A stretch of 64,000 nucleotides of DNA from Balanoglossus misakiensis (taxonomy: Eukaryota > Hemichordata). Each line of letters begins with the position of its first letter. The stretch's first letter is position 1. The notes beneath the pieces are model-generated. The model was not told where the DNA came from. It was given only the letters and a program-made list of their open reading frames with translations, and did not search any database. Below are positions 14,367 through 28,399 of the stretch, in pieces. Position numbers and translations under genes: made by a program. The stretch is from NCBI GenBank assembly GCA_040954595.2, contig CM082588.2, positions 10,044,001 to 10,108,000 on the forward strand, in the 5' to 3' direction.

Positions 14367-17300
14367 ACCATGGAAATTTTAGAACTATCCGTCGATCTAC
14401 AGAGTCTAGTGGAAAAATGTCTTATGCGCATAGGCCTATCATGTGTTCTGCGCCTCACAACAGAAATCGGTAAATAAACGAGGCTGTTTGGAAGCAACCA
14501 TGGAAATTGTACAACTATCCGTCGATCTAAAGAGTCTAGTGGAAAACGTTCTTATGCGCATAGGCCTATCTATGTGTTATGCGCATCACAACAGAAATCG
14601 GTAAATAAACGAGGCTGTATTTGGAAGCAACCATGAAATTTTACAACTATCCGTCGATCTACAGAGTCTGGTGGAAAACTTCCTTATGCGCATAGACCTA
14701 TTACGTGTTCTGCGCCTCACAACAGAATTCGGTAAATAAACGAGGCTGTTTGGAAGCAACCATGGACATTGTAGAACTATCCGTCGATCTACAAAGTCTA
14801 GTGGAAACGTTCTTATGCGCATAGGCCTATCAATGTGTTATGCGCATCACAACAGAAATCGGTAAATAAACGAGGCTGTATTTGGAAGCAACCATGAAAT
14901 TTTACAACTATCCGTCGATCTACAGAGTCTAGTGGAAAAATGTCTCATGCGCATAGGCCTATCATGTGTTCTGCGCCTCACAACAGAAATCGGTAAATAA
15001 ACGAGGCTGTTTGGAAGCAACCATGGAAATTTTACAGCTATCCGTCGATCTACAGAGTCTAGTGGAAACGTTCTTATGCGCATAGGCCTATATATGTGTT
15101 CTGCGCATCACAACAGAATTTTGTAAACAAACGAGGCTGTGTTTGGTAGCAACCATGGACATTTTAGAACTATCTCTCGATCTACAGAGTCTATAGTGGA
15201 AAACTTTCTTATGCACATATGCCTATCTATGTGTTCTGCGCCTCACAACAGAATTCGGTAAATAAACGAGGCTGTTTGGAAGCAACCATGGAAATTTTAC
15301 AACTATCCGTCGATCTACAGAGTCTAGTGGAAAACGTTATTATGCGCATAGGCCTATATATGTGTTCTGCGCATCACAACAGAATTTTGTAAACAAACGA
15401 GGCTGTTTGGAAGCAACCATGGAAATTTTACAGCTATCCGTCGATCTACAGAGTCTAGTGGAAAACGTTCTTATGCGCATAGGCCTATCTATGTGTTATG
15501 CGCATCACAACAGAAATCGGTAAATAAACGAGGCTGTGTTTGGAAGCAACCATGGACATTTTAGAACTATCTCTCGATCTACAGAGTCTGTAGTGGAAAA
15601 CTTTCTTATGCACATATGCCTATCTATGTGTTCTGCGCCTCACAACAGAATTCGGTAAATAAACGAGGCTGTTTGGAAGCAACCATGGAAATTTTACAGC
15701 TATCCGTCGATCTACAGAGTCTAGTGGAAAACGTTATTATGCGCATAGGCCTATATATGTGTTCTGCGCATCACAACAGAATTTTGTAAACAAACGAGGC
15801 TGTGTTTGGAAGCAACCATGGACATTTTAGAACTATCTCTCGATCTACAGAGTCTATAGTGGAAAACTTTCTTATGCACATATGCCTATCTATGTGTTCT
15901 GCGCCTCACAACAGAATTCGGTAAATAAACGAGGCTGTTTGGAAGCAACCATGGAAATTTTACAACTATCCGTCGATCTACAGAGTCTAGTGGAAAACGT
16001 TATTATGCGCATAGGCCTATATATGTGTTCTGCGCATCACAACAGAATTTTGTAAACAAACGAGGCTGTGTTTGGAAGCAACCATGGAAATTTTAGAACT
16101 ATCTCTCGATCTACAGAGTCTAGTGGAAAACTTTATTATGCACATATGCCTATCTATGTGTTCTGCGCATCACAACAGAAATCGGTAAATAAACGAGGCT
16201 GTTTGGAAGCAACCATGGAAATTTTACAACTATCCGTCGATCTACAGAGTCTGGTGGAAAACTTTCTTATGCGCATAGGCCTATTACGTGCTCTGCGCCT
16301 CACAACAGAATTCGGTAAATAAACGAGGCTGTTTGGAAGCAACCATGGAAATTTTAGAACTATCCGTCGATCTACAGAGTCTAGTGGAAAAATGTCTTAT
16401 GCGCATAGGCCTATCATGTGTTCTGCGCCTCACAACAGAAATCGGTAAATAAACGAGGCTGTTTGGAAGCAACCATGGAAATTGTACAACTATCCGTCGA
16501 TCTAAAGAGTCTAGTGGAAAACGTTCTTATGCGCATAGGCCTATCTATGTGTTATGCGCATCACAACAGAAATCGGTAAATAAACGAGGCTGTATTTGGA
16601 AGCAACCATGAAATTTTACAACTATCCGTCGATCTACAGAGTCTGGTGGAAAACTTCCTTATGCGCATAGACCTATTACGTGTTCTGCGCCTCACAACAG
16701 AATTCGGTAAATAAACGAGGCTGTTTGGAAGCAACCATGGACATTGTAGAACTATCCGTCGATCTACAAAGTCTAGTGGAAACGTTCTTATGCGCATAGG
16801 CCTATCAATGTGTTATGCGCATCACAACAGAAATCGGTAAATAAACGAGGCTGTATTTGGAAGCAACCATGAAATTTTACAACTATCCGTCGATCTACAG
16901 AGTCTAGTGGAAAAATGTCTCATGCGCATAGGCCTATCATGTGTTCTGCGCCTCACAACAGAAATCGGTAAATAAACGAGGCTGTTTGGAAGCAACCATG
17001 GAAATTTTACAGCTATCCGTCGATCTACAGAGTCTAGTGGAAAAATGTCTCATGCGCATAGGCCTATCATGTGTTCTGCGCCTCACAACAGAAATCGGTA
17101 AATAAACGAGGCTGTTTGGAAGCAACCATGGAAATTTTACAGCTATCCGTCGATCTACAGAGTCTAGTGGAAACGTTCTTATGCGCATAGGCCTATATAT
17201 GTGTTCTGCGCATCACAACAGAATTTTGTAAACAAACGAGGCTGTGTTTGGTAGCAACCATGGACATTTTAGAACTATCTCTCGATCTACAGAGTCTATA

Positions 17301-20300
17301 GTGGAAAACTTTCTTATGCACATATGCCTATCTATGTGTTCTGCGCCTCACAACAGAATTCGGTAAATAAACGAGGCTGTTTGGAAGCAACCATGGAAAT
17401 TTTACAACTATCCGTCGATCTACAGAGTCTAGTGGAAAACGTTATTATGCGCATAGGCCTATATATGTGTTCTGCGCATCACAACAGAATTTTGTAAACA
17501 AACGAGGCTGTGTTTGGAAGCAACCATGGACATTTTAGAACTATCTCTCGATCTACAGAGTCTATAGTGGAAAACTTTCTTATGCACATAGGCCTATCAA
17601 TGTGTTCTGTGCCTCACAACAGAATTCGGTAAATAAACGAGGCTGTTTGGAAGCAACCATGGAAATTTTAGAACTATCCGTCGATCTACAGAGTCTAGTG
17701 GAAAACGTTCTTATGCGCATAGGCCTATATATGTGTTCTGCGCATCACAACAGAATTTTGTAAACAAACGAGGCTGTGTTTGGAAGCAACCATGGAAATT
17801 TTAGAACTATCTCTCGATGTACAGAGTCTATAGTGGAAAACTTTCTTATGCACATATGCCTATCTATGTGTTCTGCGCCTCAAAACAGAATTCCGTCAAT
17901 AAACGAGGCTGTTTGGAAGCAACCATGGACATTTTAGAACTATTCGTCGATCTACGGAGTCTAGTGGAAAACTTTCTTATGCGCATAGGCATATGTATGT
18001 GTTCTACGCATCACAACAGAATTCGGTAAATAAACGAGGCTGTTTGGAAACAACCATGGAAATTTTTGAACTATCCGTTGATCTAAAGTTGAAAAGTTTT
18101 TTATGCGCATAGGCCTATCTATGTGTTCTGCGCCTCACAACAGAAATCGGTAAATAAACGAGGCTGTTTGGAAGCAACCATGGAAATTTTACAACTATCT
18201 CTCGATCTACAGAGTCTATAGTGGAAAACTTTCTTATTCACATATGCCTATCTATGTGTTCTGCGCCTCAAAACAGAATTCCGCAAATAAACGAGGCTGT
18301 TTGGAAGCAAACATGGAAGTTTTAGAACTATCTCTGGATCTACAGTGTATAGTGGAAAACGTTCATATGCGCACAGGCCTATCTATGTGTTCTGCGCATC
18401 ACAACAGAATTTTGTAAACAATCGAGGATGTGTTTGGAAGAAATCATGGAAATTTTAGAACTATCCGTCGATCTACAGAGTCTAGTGGGAAACTTTCTTA
18501 TGCGCATAGGCATATGTATGTGTTCAGCGCATCACAACAGAATTTTGTAAATGAACGAGGCTGTGTTTGGAAACAACCATGGAACTTTTACAACTATCCG
18601 TCGATCTACGGAGTCTGGTGGAAAACTTTCTTATGCGCATAGGCCTATTGCGTGCTCTGCGCCTCACAACAGAATTCGGTAAATAAACGAGGCTGTTTGG
18701 AAGCAACCATGGAAATTTTAGAACTATCCGTCGATCTACAGAGTCTGGTGGAAAACTTCCTTATGCGCATAGACCTATTACGTGTTCTGCGCCTCACAAC
18801 AGAATTCGGTAAATAAACGATGCTGTTTGGAAGCAACCATGGAAATTGTACAACTATCCGTCGATCTACAGAGTCTAGTGGAAAACGTTCTTATGCGCAT
18901 AGGCCTATCTATGTGTTATGCGCATCACAACAGAAATCGGTAAATAAACGAGGCTGTGTTTGGAAGCAACCATGGACATTTTAGAACTATCTCTCGATCT
19001 ACAGAGTCTATAGTGGAAAACTTTCTTATGCACATATGCCTATCTATGTGTTCTGCGCCTCACAACAGAAATCGGTAAATAAACGAGGCTGTTTAAAAGC
19101 AACCATGGAAATTTTACAGCTATCCGTCGATCTACAGAGTCTAGTGGAAACGTTCTTATGCGCATAGGCCTATATATGTGTTCTGCGCATCATAACAGAA
19201 TTTTGTAAACAAACGAGGCTGTGTTTGGGAGCAACCATGGACATTTTAGAACTATCTCTCGATCTACAGAGTCTATAGTGGAAAACTTTCTTATGCACAT
19301 ATGCCTATCTATGTGTTCTGCGCCTCACAACAGAAATCGGTAAATAAACGAGGCTGTTTAAAAGCAACCATGGAAATTTTACAGCTATCCGTCGATCTAC
19401 AGAGTCTAGTGGAAACGTTCTTATGCGCATAGGCCTATATATGTGTTCTGCGCATCACAACAGAATTTTGTAAACAAACGAGGCTGTGTTTGGAAGCAAC
19501 CATGGAAATTTTAGAACTATCCGTCGATCTACAGAGTCTAGTGGAAAAATGTCTTATGCGCATAGGCCTATCATGTGTTCTGCGCCTCACAACAGAAATC
19601 GGTAAATAAACGAGGCTGTTTGGAAGCAACCATGGAAATTGTACAACTATCCGTCGATCTAAAGAGTCTAGTGGAAAACGTTCTTATGCGCATAGGCCTA
19701 TCTATGTGTTATGCGCATCACAACAGAAATCGGTAAATAAACGAGGCTGTATTTGGAAGCAACCATGAAATTTTACAACTATCCGTCGATCTACAGAGTC
19801 TGGTGGAAAACTTCCTTATGCGCATAGACCTATTACGTGTTCTGCGCCTCACAACAGAATTCGGTAAATAAACGAGGCTGTTTGGAAGCAACCATGGACA
19901 TTGTAGAACTATCCGTCGATCTACAAAGTCTAGTGGAAACGTTCTTATGCGCATAGGCCTATCAATGTGTTATGCGCATCACAACAGAAATCGGTAAATA
20001 AACGAGGCTGTATTTGGAAGCAACCATGAAATTTTACAACTATCCGTCGATCTACAGAGTCTAGTGGAAAAATGTCTCATGCGCATAGGCCTATCATGTG
20101 TTCTGCGCCTCACAACAGAAATCGGTAAATAAACGAGGCTGTTTGGAAGCAACCATGGAAATTTTACAGCTATCCGTCGATCTACAGAGTCTAGTGGAAA
20201 CGTTCTTATGCGCATAGGCCTATATATGTGTTCTGCGCATCACAACAGAATTTTGTAAACAAACGAGGCTGTGTTTGGTAGCAACCATGGACATTTTAGA

Positions 20301-23300
20301 ACTATCTCTCGATCTACAGAGTCTATAGTGGAAAACTTTCTTATGCACATATGCCTATCTATGTGTTCTGCGCCTCACAACAGAATTCGGTAAATAAACG
20401 AGGCTGTTTGGAAGCAACCATGGAAATTTTACAACTATCCGTCGATCTACAGAGTCTAGTGGAAAACGTTATTATGCGCATAGGCCTATATATGTGTTCT
20501 GCGCATCACAACAGAATTTTGTAAACAAACGAGGCTGTTTGGAAGCAACCATGGAAATTTTACAGCTATCCGTCGATCTACAGAGTCTAGTGGAAAACGT
20601 TCTTATGCGCATAGGCCTATCTATGTGTTATGCGCATCACAACAGAAATCGGTAAATAAACGAGGCTGTGTTTGGAAGCAACCATGGACATTTTAGAACT
20701 ATCTCTCGATCTACAGAGTCTGTAGTGGAAAACTTTCTTATGCACATATGCCTATCTATGTGTTCTGCGCCTCACAACAGAATTCGGTAAATAAACGAGG
20801 CTGTTTGGAAGCAACCATGGAAATTTTACAGCTATCCGTCGATCTACAGAGTCTAGTGGAAAACGTTATTATGCGCATAGGCCTATATATGTGTTCTGCG
20901 CATCACAACAGAATTTTGTAAACAAACGAGGCTGTGTTTGGAAGCAACCATGGACATTTTAGAACTATCTCTCGATCTACAGAGTCTATAGTGGAAAACT
21001 TTCTTATGCACATATGCCTATCTATGTGTTCTGCGCCTCACAACAGAATTCGGTAAATAAACGAGGCTGTTTGGAAGCAACCATGGAAATTTTACAACTA
21101 TCCGTCGATCTACAGAGTCTAGTGGAAAACGTTATTATGCGCATAGGCCTATATATGTGTTCTGCGCATCACAACAGAATTTTGTAAACAAACGAGGCTG
21201 TGTTTGGAAGCAACCATGGAAATTTTAGAACTATCTCTCGATCTACAGAGTCTAGTGGAAAACTTTATTATGCACATATGCCTATCTATGTGTTCTGCGC
21301 ATCACAACAGAAATCGGTAAATAAACGAGGCTGTTTGGAAGCAACCATGGAAATTTTACAACTATCCGTCGATCTACAGAGTCTGGTGGAAAACTTTCTT
21401 ATGCGCATAGGCCTATTACGTGCTCTGCGCCTCACAACAGAATTCGGTAAATAAACGAGGCTGTTTGGAAGCAACCATGGAAATTTTAGAACTATCCGTC
21501 GATCTACAGAGTCTAGTGGAAAAATGTCTTATGCGCATAGGCCTATCATGTGTTCTGCGCCTCACAACAGAAATCGGTAAATAAACGAGGCTGTTTGGAA
21601 GCAACCATGGAAATTGTACAACTATCCGTCGATCTAAAGAGTCTAGTGGAAAACGTTCTTATGCGCATAGGCCTATCTATGTGTTATGCGCATCACAACA
21701 GAAATCGGTAAATAAACGAGGCTGTATTTGGAAGCAACCATGAAATTTTACAACTATCCGTCGATCTACAGAGTCTGGTGGAAAACTTCCTTATGCGCAT
21801 AGACCTATTACGTGTTCTGCGCCTCACAACAGAATTCGGTAAATAAACGAGGCTGTTTGGAAGCAACCATGGACATTGTAGAACTATCCGTCGATCTACA
21901 AAGTCTAGTGGAAACGTTCTTATGCGCATAGGCCTATCAATGTGTTATGCGCATCACAACAGAAATCGGTAAATAAACGAGGCTGTATTTGGAAGCAACC
22001 ATGAAATTTTACAACTATCCGTCGATCTACAGAGTCTAGTGGAAAAATGTCTCATGCGCATAGGCCTATCATGTGTTCTGCGCCTCACAACAGAAATCGG
22101 TAAATAAACGAGGCTGTTTGGAAGCAACCATGGAAATTTTACAGCTATCCGTCGATCTACAGAGTCTAGTGGAAAAATGTCTCATGCGCATAGGCCTATC
22201 ATGTGTTCTGCGCCTCACAACAGAAATCGGTAAATAAACGAGGCTGTTTGGAAGCAACCATGGAAATTTTACAGCTATCCGTCGATCTACAGAGTCTAGT
22301 GGAAACGTTCTTATGCGCATAGGCCTATATATGTGTTCTGCGCATCACAACAGAATTTTGTAAACAAACGAGGCTGTGTTTGGTAGCAACCATGGACATT
22401 TTAGAACTATCTCTCGATCTACAGAGTCTATAGTGGAAAACTTTCTTATGCACATATGCCTATCTATGTGTTCTGCGCCTCACAACAGAATTCGGTAAAT
22501 AAACGAGGCTGTTTGGAAGCAACCATGGAAATTTTACAACTATCCGTCGATCTACAGAGTCTAGTGGAAAACGTTATTATGCGCATAGGCCTATATATGT
22601 GTTCTGCGCATCACAACAGAATTTTGTAAACAAACGAGGCTGTGTTTGGAAGCAACCATGGACATTTTAGAACTATCTCTCGATCTACAGAGTCTATAGT
22701 GGAAAACTTTCTTATGCACATAGGCCTATCAATGTGTTCTGTGCCTCACAACAGAATTCGGTAAATAAACGAGGCTGTTTGGAAGCAACCATGGAAATTT
22801 TAGAACTATCCGTCGATCTACAGAGTCTAGTGGAAAACGTTCTTATGCGCATAGGCCTATATATGTGTTCTGCGCATCACAACAGAATTTTGTAAACAAA
22901 CGAGGCTGTGTTTGGAAGCAACCATGGAAATTTTAGAACTATCTCTCGATGTACAGAGTCTATAGTGGAAAACTTTCTTATGCACATATGCCTATCTATG
23001 TGTTCTGCGCCTCAAAACAGAATTCCGTCAATAAACGAGGCTGTTTGGAAGCAACCATGGACATTTTAGAACTATTCGTCGATCTACGGAGTCTAGTGGA
23101 AAACTTTCTTATGCGCATAGGCATATGTATGTGTTCTACGCATCACAACAGAATTCGGTAAATAAACGAGGCTGTTTGGAAACAACCATGGAAATTTTTG
23201 AACTATCCGTTGATCTAAAGTTGAAAAGTTTTTTATGCGCATAGGCCTATCTATGTGTTCTGCGCCTCACAACAGAAATCGGTAAATAAACGAGGCTGTT

Positions 23301-24637
23301 TGGAAGCAACCATGGAAATTTTACAACTATCTCTCGATCTACAGAGTCTATAGTGGAAAACTTTCTTATTCACATATGCCTATCTATGTGTTCTGCGCCT
23401 CAAAACAGAATTCCGCAAATAAACGAGGCTGTTTGGAAGCAAACATGGAAGTTTTAGAACTATCTCTGGATCTACAGTGTATAGTGGAAAACGTTCATAT
23501 GCGCACAGGCCTATCTATGTGTTCTGCGCATCACAACAGAATTTTGTAAACAATCGAGGATGTGTTTGGAAGAAATCATGGAAATTTTAGAACTATCCGT
23601 CGATCTACAGAGTCTAGTGGGAAACTTTCTTATGCGCATAGGCATATGTATGTGTTCAGCGCATCACAACAGAATTTTGTAAATGAACGAGGCTGTGTTT
23701 GGAAACAACCATGGAACTTTTACAACTATCCGTCGATCTACGGAGTCTGGTGGAAAACTTTCTTATGCGCATAGGCCTATTGCGTGCTCTGCGCCTCACA
23801 ACAGAATTCGGTAAATAAACGAGGCTGTTTGGAAGCAACCATGGAAATTTTAGAACTATCCGTCGATCTACAGAGTCTGGTGGAAAACTTCCTTATGCGC
23901 ATAGACCTATTACGTGTTCTGCGCCTCACAACAGAATTCGGTAAATAAACGATGCTGTTTGGAAGCAACCATGGAAATTGTACAACTATCCGTCGATCTA
24001 CAGAGTCTAGTGGAAAACGTTCTTATGCGCATAGGCCTATCTATGTGTTATGCGCATCACAACAGAAATCGGTAAATAAACGAGGCTGTGTTTGGAAGCA
24101 ACCATGGACATTTTAGAACTATCTCTCGATCTACAGAGTCTATAGTGGAAAACTTTCTTATGCACATATGCCTATCTATGTGTTCTGCGCCTCACAACAG
24201 AAATCGGTAAATAAACGAGGCTGTTTAAAAGCAACCATGGAAATTTTACAGCTATCCGTCGATCTACAGAGTCTAGTGGAAACGTTCTTATGCGCATAGG
24301 CCTATATATGTGTTCTGCGCATCATAACAGAATTTTGTAAACAAACGAGGCTGTGTTTGGGAGCAACCATGGACATTTTAGAACTATCTCTCGATCTACA
24401 GAGTCTATAGTGGAAAACTTTCTTATGCACATATGCCTATCTATGTGTTCTGCGCCTCACAACAGAAATCGGTAAATAAACGAGGCTGTTTAAAAGCAAC
24501 CATGGAAATTTTACAGCTATCCGTCGATCTACAGAGTCTAGTGGAAACGTTCTTATGCGCATAGGCCTATATATGTGTTCTGCGCATCACAACAGAATTT
24601 TGTAAACAAACGAGGCTGTGTTTGGAAGCAACCATGG
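14367..24637. repeat. HOR block, two tandem copies of a 5,132-bp unit
   Basis: Copy 1 (about 14,367-19,498) and copy 2 (about 19,499-24,637) match at an offset of 5132 bp (39 monomers). At least eleven landmark segments, among them 14586/19718, 16068/21200, 17817/22949 and 18430/23562, keep the spacing exactly. Private variants such as ccgtcaataaac, tctggatctac and gcgcacaggcc occur in both copies, so this is a very recent duplication of a whole higher-order unit. A nested 1975-bp repeat (15 monomers) lies inside each copy. Divergence appears at 24,638 (ggaaat versus ggacat). Confidence 0.88.
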
Positions 24638-27600
24638 ACATTTTAGAACTATCTCTCGATCTATAGAGTCTATAGTGGAAAACTTTCTTATGCACATATG
24701 CCTATCTATGTGTTCTGCGCCTCACAACAGAATTCGGTAAATAAACGAGGCTGTTTGGAAGCAACCATGGAAATTTTACAGCTATCCGTCGATCTACAGA
24801 GTCTAGTGGAAACGTTCTGATGCGCATAGGCCTATATATGTGTTCTGCGCATCACAACAGAATTTTGTAAACAAACGAGGCTGTGTTTGGAAGCAACCAT
24901 GGACATTTTAGAACTATCTCTCGATCTACAGAGTCTAGTGGAAAACTTTATTATGCACATATGCCTATCTATGTGTTCTGCGCATCACAACAGAAATCGG
25001 TAAATAAACGAGGCTGTTTGGAAGCAACCATGGAAATTGTACAACTATCCGTCGATCTACAGAGTCTGGTGGAAAACTTTCTTATGCGCATAGGCCTATT
25101 ACGTGCTCTGCGCCTCACAACAGAATTCGGTAAATAAACGAGGCTGTTTGGAAGCAACCATGGAAATTTTAGAACTATCCGTCGATCTACAGAGTCTAGT
25201 GGAAAAATGTCTTATGCGCATAGGCCTATCATGTGTTCTGCGCCTCACAACAGAAATCGGTAAATAAACGAGGCTGTTTGGAAGCAACCATGGAAATTGT
25301 ACAACTATCCGTCGATCTACAGAGTCTAGTGTAAAACGTTCTTATGCGCATAGGCCTATCTATGTGTTATGCGCATCACAACAGAAATCGGTAAATAAAC
25401 GAGGCTGTATTTGGAAGCAACCATGAAATTTTACAGCTATCCGTCGATCTACAGAGTCTAGTGGAAACGTTCTTATGCGCATAGGCCTATATATGTGTTC
25501 TGCGCATCACAACAGAATTTTGTAAACAAACGAGGCTGTGTTTGGTAGCAACCATGGACATTTTAGAACTATCTCTCGATGTACAGAGTCTATAGTGGAA
25601 AACTTTCTTATGCACATATGCCTATCTATGTGTTCTGCGCCTCACAACAGAATTCGGTAAATAAACGAGGCTGTTTGGAAGCAACCATGGAAATTTTACA
25701 ACTATCCGTCGATCTACAGAGTCTAGTGGAAAACGTTATTATGCGCATAGGCCTATATATGTGTTCTGCGCATCACAACAGAATTTTGTAAACAAACGAG
25801 GCTGTGTTTGGAAGCAACCATGGACATTTTAGAACTATCTCTCGATCTACAGAGTCTATAGTGGAAAACTTTCTTATGCACATAGGCCTATCTATGTGTT
25901 CTGCGCCTCACAACAGAAATCGGTAAATAAACGAGGCTGTATTTGGAAGCAACCATGAAATTTTACAACTATCCGTCGATCTACAGAGTCTAGTGGAAAA
26001 ATGTCTCATGCGCATAGGCCTATCATGTGTTCTGCGCCTCACAACAGAAATCGGTAAATAAACGAGGCTGTTTGGAAGCAACCATGGAAATTTTACAGCT
26101 ATCCGTCGATCTACAGAGTCTAGTGGAAACGTTCTTATGCGCATAGGCCTATATATGTGTTCTGCGCATCACAACAGAATTTTGTAAACAAACGAGGCTG
26201 TGTTTGGTAGCAACCATGGACATTTTAGAACTATCTCTCGATCTACAGAGTCTATAGTGGAAAACTTTCTTATGCACATATGCCTATCTATGTGTTCTGC
26301 GCCTCACAACAGAAATCGGTAAATAAACGAGGCTGTTTAAAAGCAACCATGGAAATTTTACAGCTATCCGTCGATCTACAGAGTCTAGTGGAAACGTTCT
26401 TATGCGCATAGGCCTATATATGTGTTCTGCGCATCACAACAGAATTTTGTAAACAAACGAGGCTGTGTTTGGAAGCAACCATGGACATTTTAGAACTATC
26501 TCTCGATCTATAGAGTCTATAGTGGAAAACTTTCTTATGCACATATGCCTATCTATGTGTTCTGCGCCTCACAACAGAATTCGGTAAATAAACGAGGCTG
26601 TTTGGAAGCAACCATGGAAATTTTACAACTATCCGTCGATCTACAGAGTCTAGTGGAAAACGTTATTATGCGCATAGGCCTATATATGTGTTCTGCGCAT
26701 CACAACAGAATTTTGTAAACAAACGAGGCTGTGTTTGGAAGCAACCATGGAAATTTTAGAACTATCTCTCGATCTACAGAGTCTAGTGGAAAACTTTATT
26801 ATGCACATATGCCTATCTATGTGTTCTGCGCATCACAACAGAAATCGGTAAATAAACGAGGCTGTTTGGAAGCAACCATGGAAATTTTACAACTATCCGT
26901 CGATCTACAGAGTCTGGTGGAAAACTTTCTTATGCGCATAGGCCTATTACGTGCTCTGCGCCTCACAACAGAATTCGGTAAATAAACGAGGCTGTTTGGA
27001 AGCAACCATGGAACTTTTAGAACTATCCGTCGATCTACAGAGTCTAGTGGAAAAATGTCTTATGCGCATAGGCCTATCATGTGTTCTGCGCCTCACAACA
27101 GAAATCGGTAAATAAACGAAGCTGTTTGGAAGCAACCATGGAAATTGTACAACTATCCGTCGATCTACAGAGTCTAGTGTAAAACGTTCTTATGCGCATA
27201 GGCCTATCTATGTGTTATGCGCATCACAACAGAAATCGGTAAATAAACGAGGCTGTATTTGGAAGCAACCATGAAATTTTACAGCAATCCGTCGATCTAC
27301 AGAGTCTAGTGGAAACGTTCTTATGCGCATAGGCCTATATATGTGTTCTGCGCATCACAACAGAATTTTGTAAACAAACGAGGCTGTGTATGGTAGCAAC
27401 CATGGACATTTTAGAACTATCTCTCGATCTACAGAGTCTATAGTGGAAAACTTTCTTATGCACATATGCCTATCTATGTGTTCTGCGCCTCACAACAGAA
27501 TTCGGTAAATAAACGAGGCTGTTTGGAAGCAACCATGGAAATTTTACAACTATCCGTCGATCTACAGAGTCTAGTGGAAAACGTTATTATGCGCATAGGC

Positions 27601-27945
27601 CTATATATGTGTTCTGCGCATCACAACAGAATTTTGTAAACAAACGAGGCTGTGTTTGGAAGCAACCATGGACATTTTAGAACTATCTCTCGATCTACAG
27701 AGTCTATAGTGGAAAACTTTCTTATGCACATAGGCCTATCTATGTGTTCTGCGCCTCACAACAGAAATCGGTAAATAAACGAGGCTGTATTTGGAAGCAA
27801 CCATGAAATTTTACAACTATCCGTCGATCTACAGAGTCTAGTGGAAAAATGTCTCATGCGCATAGGCCTATCATGTGTTCTGCGCCTCACAACAGAAATC
27901 GGTAAATAAACGAGGCTGTTTGGAAGCAACCATGGAAATTTTACA
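24360..27945. repeat. HOR block, 1,848-bp offset
   Basis: Segments at 24883, 24969, 25099 and 25908 recur 1848 bp later (14 monomers). Both copies share the odd reading ctatagagtctatag and gtgtaaaacg. A three-monomer step of about 397 bp is added near 27,756-28,153. Edges are approximate. Confidence 0.8.
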
Positions 27946-28399
27946 ACTATCCGTCGATCTACAGAGTCTAGTGGAAAACGTTATTATGCGCATAGGCCTA
28001 TATATGTGTTCTGCGCATCACAACAGAATTTTGTAAACAAACGAGGCTGTGTTTGGAAGCAACCATGGACATTTTAGAACTATCTCTCGATCTACAGAGT
28101 CTATAGTGGAAAACTTTCTTATGCACATAGGCCTATCTATGTGTTCTGCGCCTCACAACAGAAATCGGTAAATAAACGAGGCTGTATTTGGAAGCAACCA
28201 TGAAATTTTACAACTATCCGTCGATCTACAGAGTCTAGTGGAAAAATGTCTCATGCGCATAGGCCTATCATGTGTTCTGCGCCTCACAACAGAAATCGGT
28301 AAATAAACGAGGCTGTTTGGAAGCAACCATGGAAATTTTACAGCTATCCGTCGATCTACAGAGTCTAGTGGAAACGTTCTTATGCGCATAGGCCTATAT

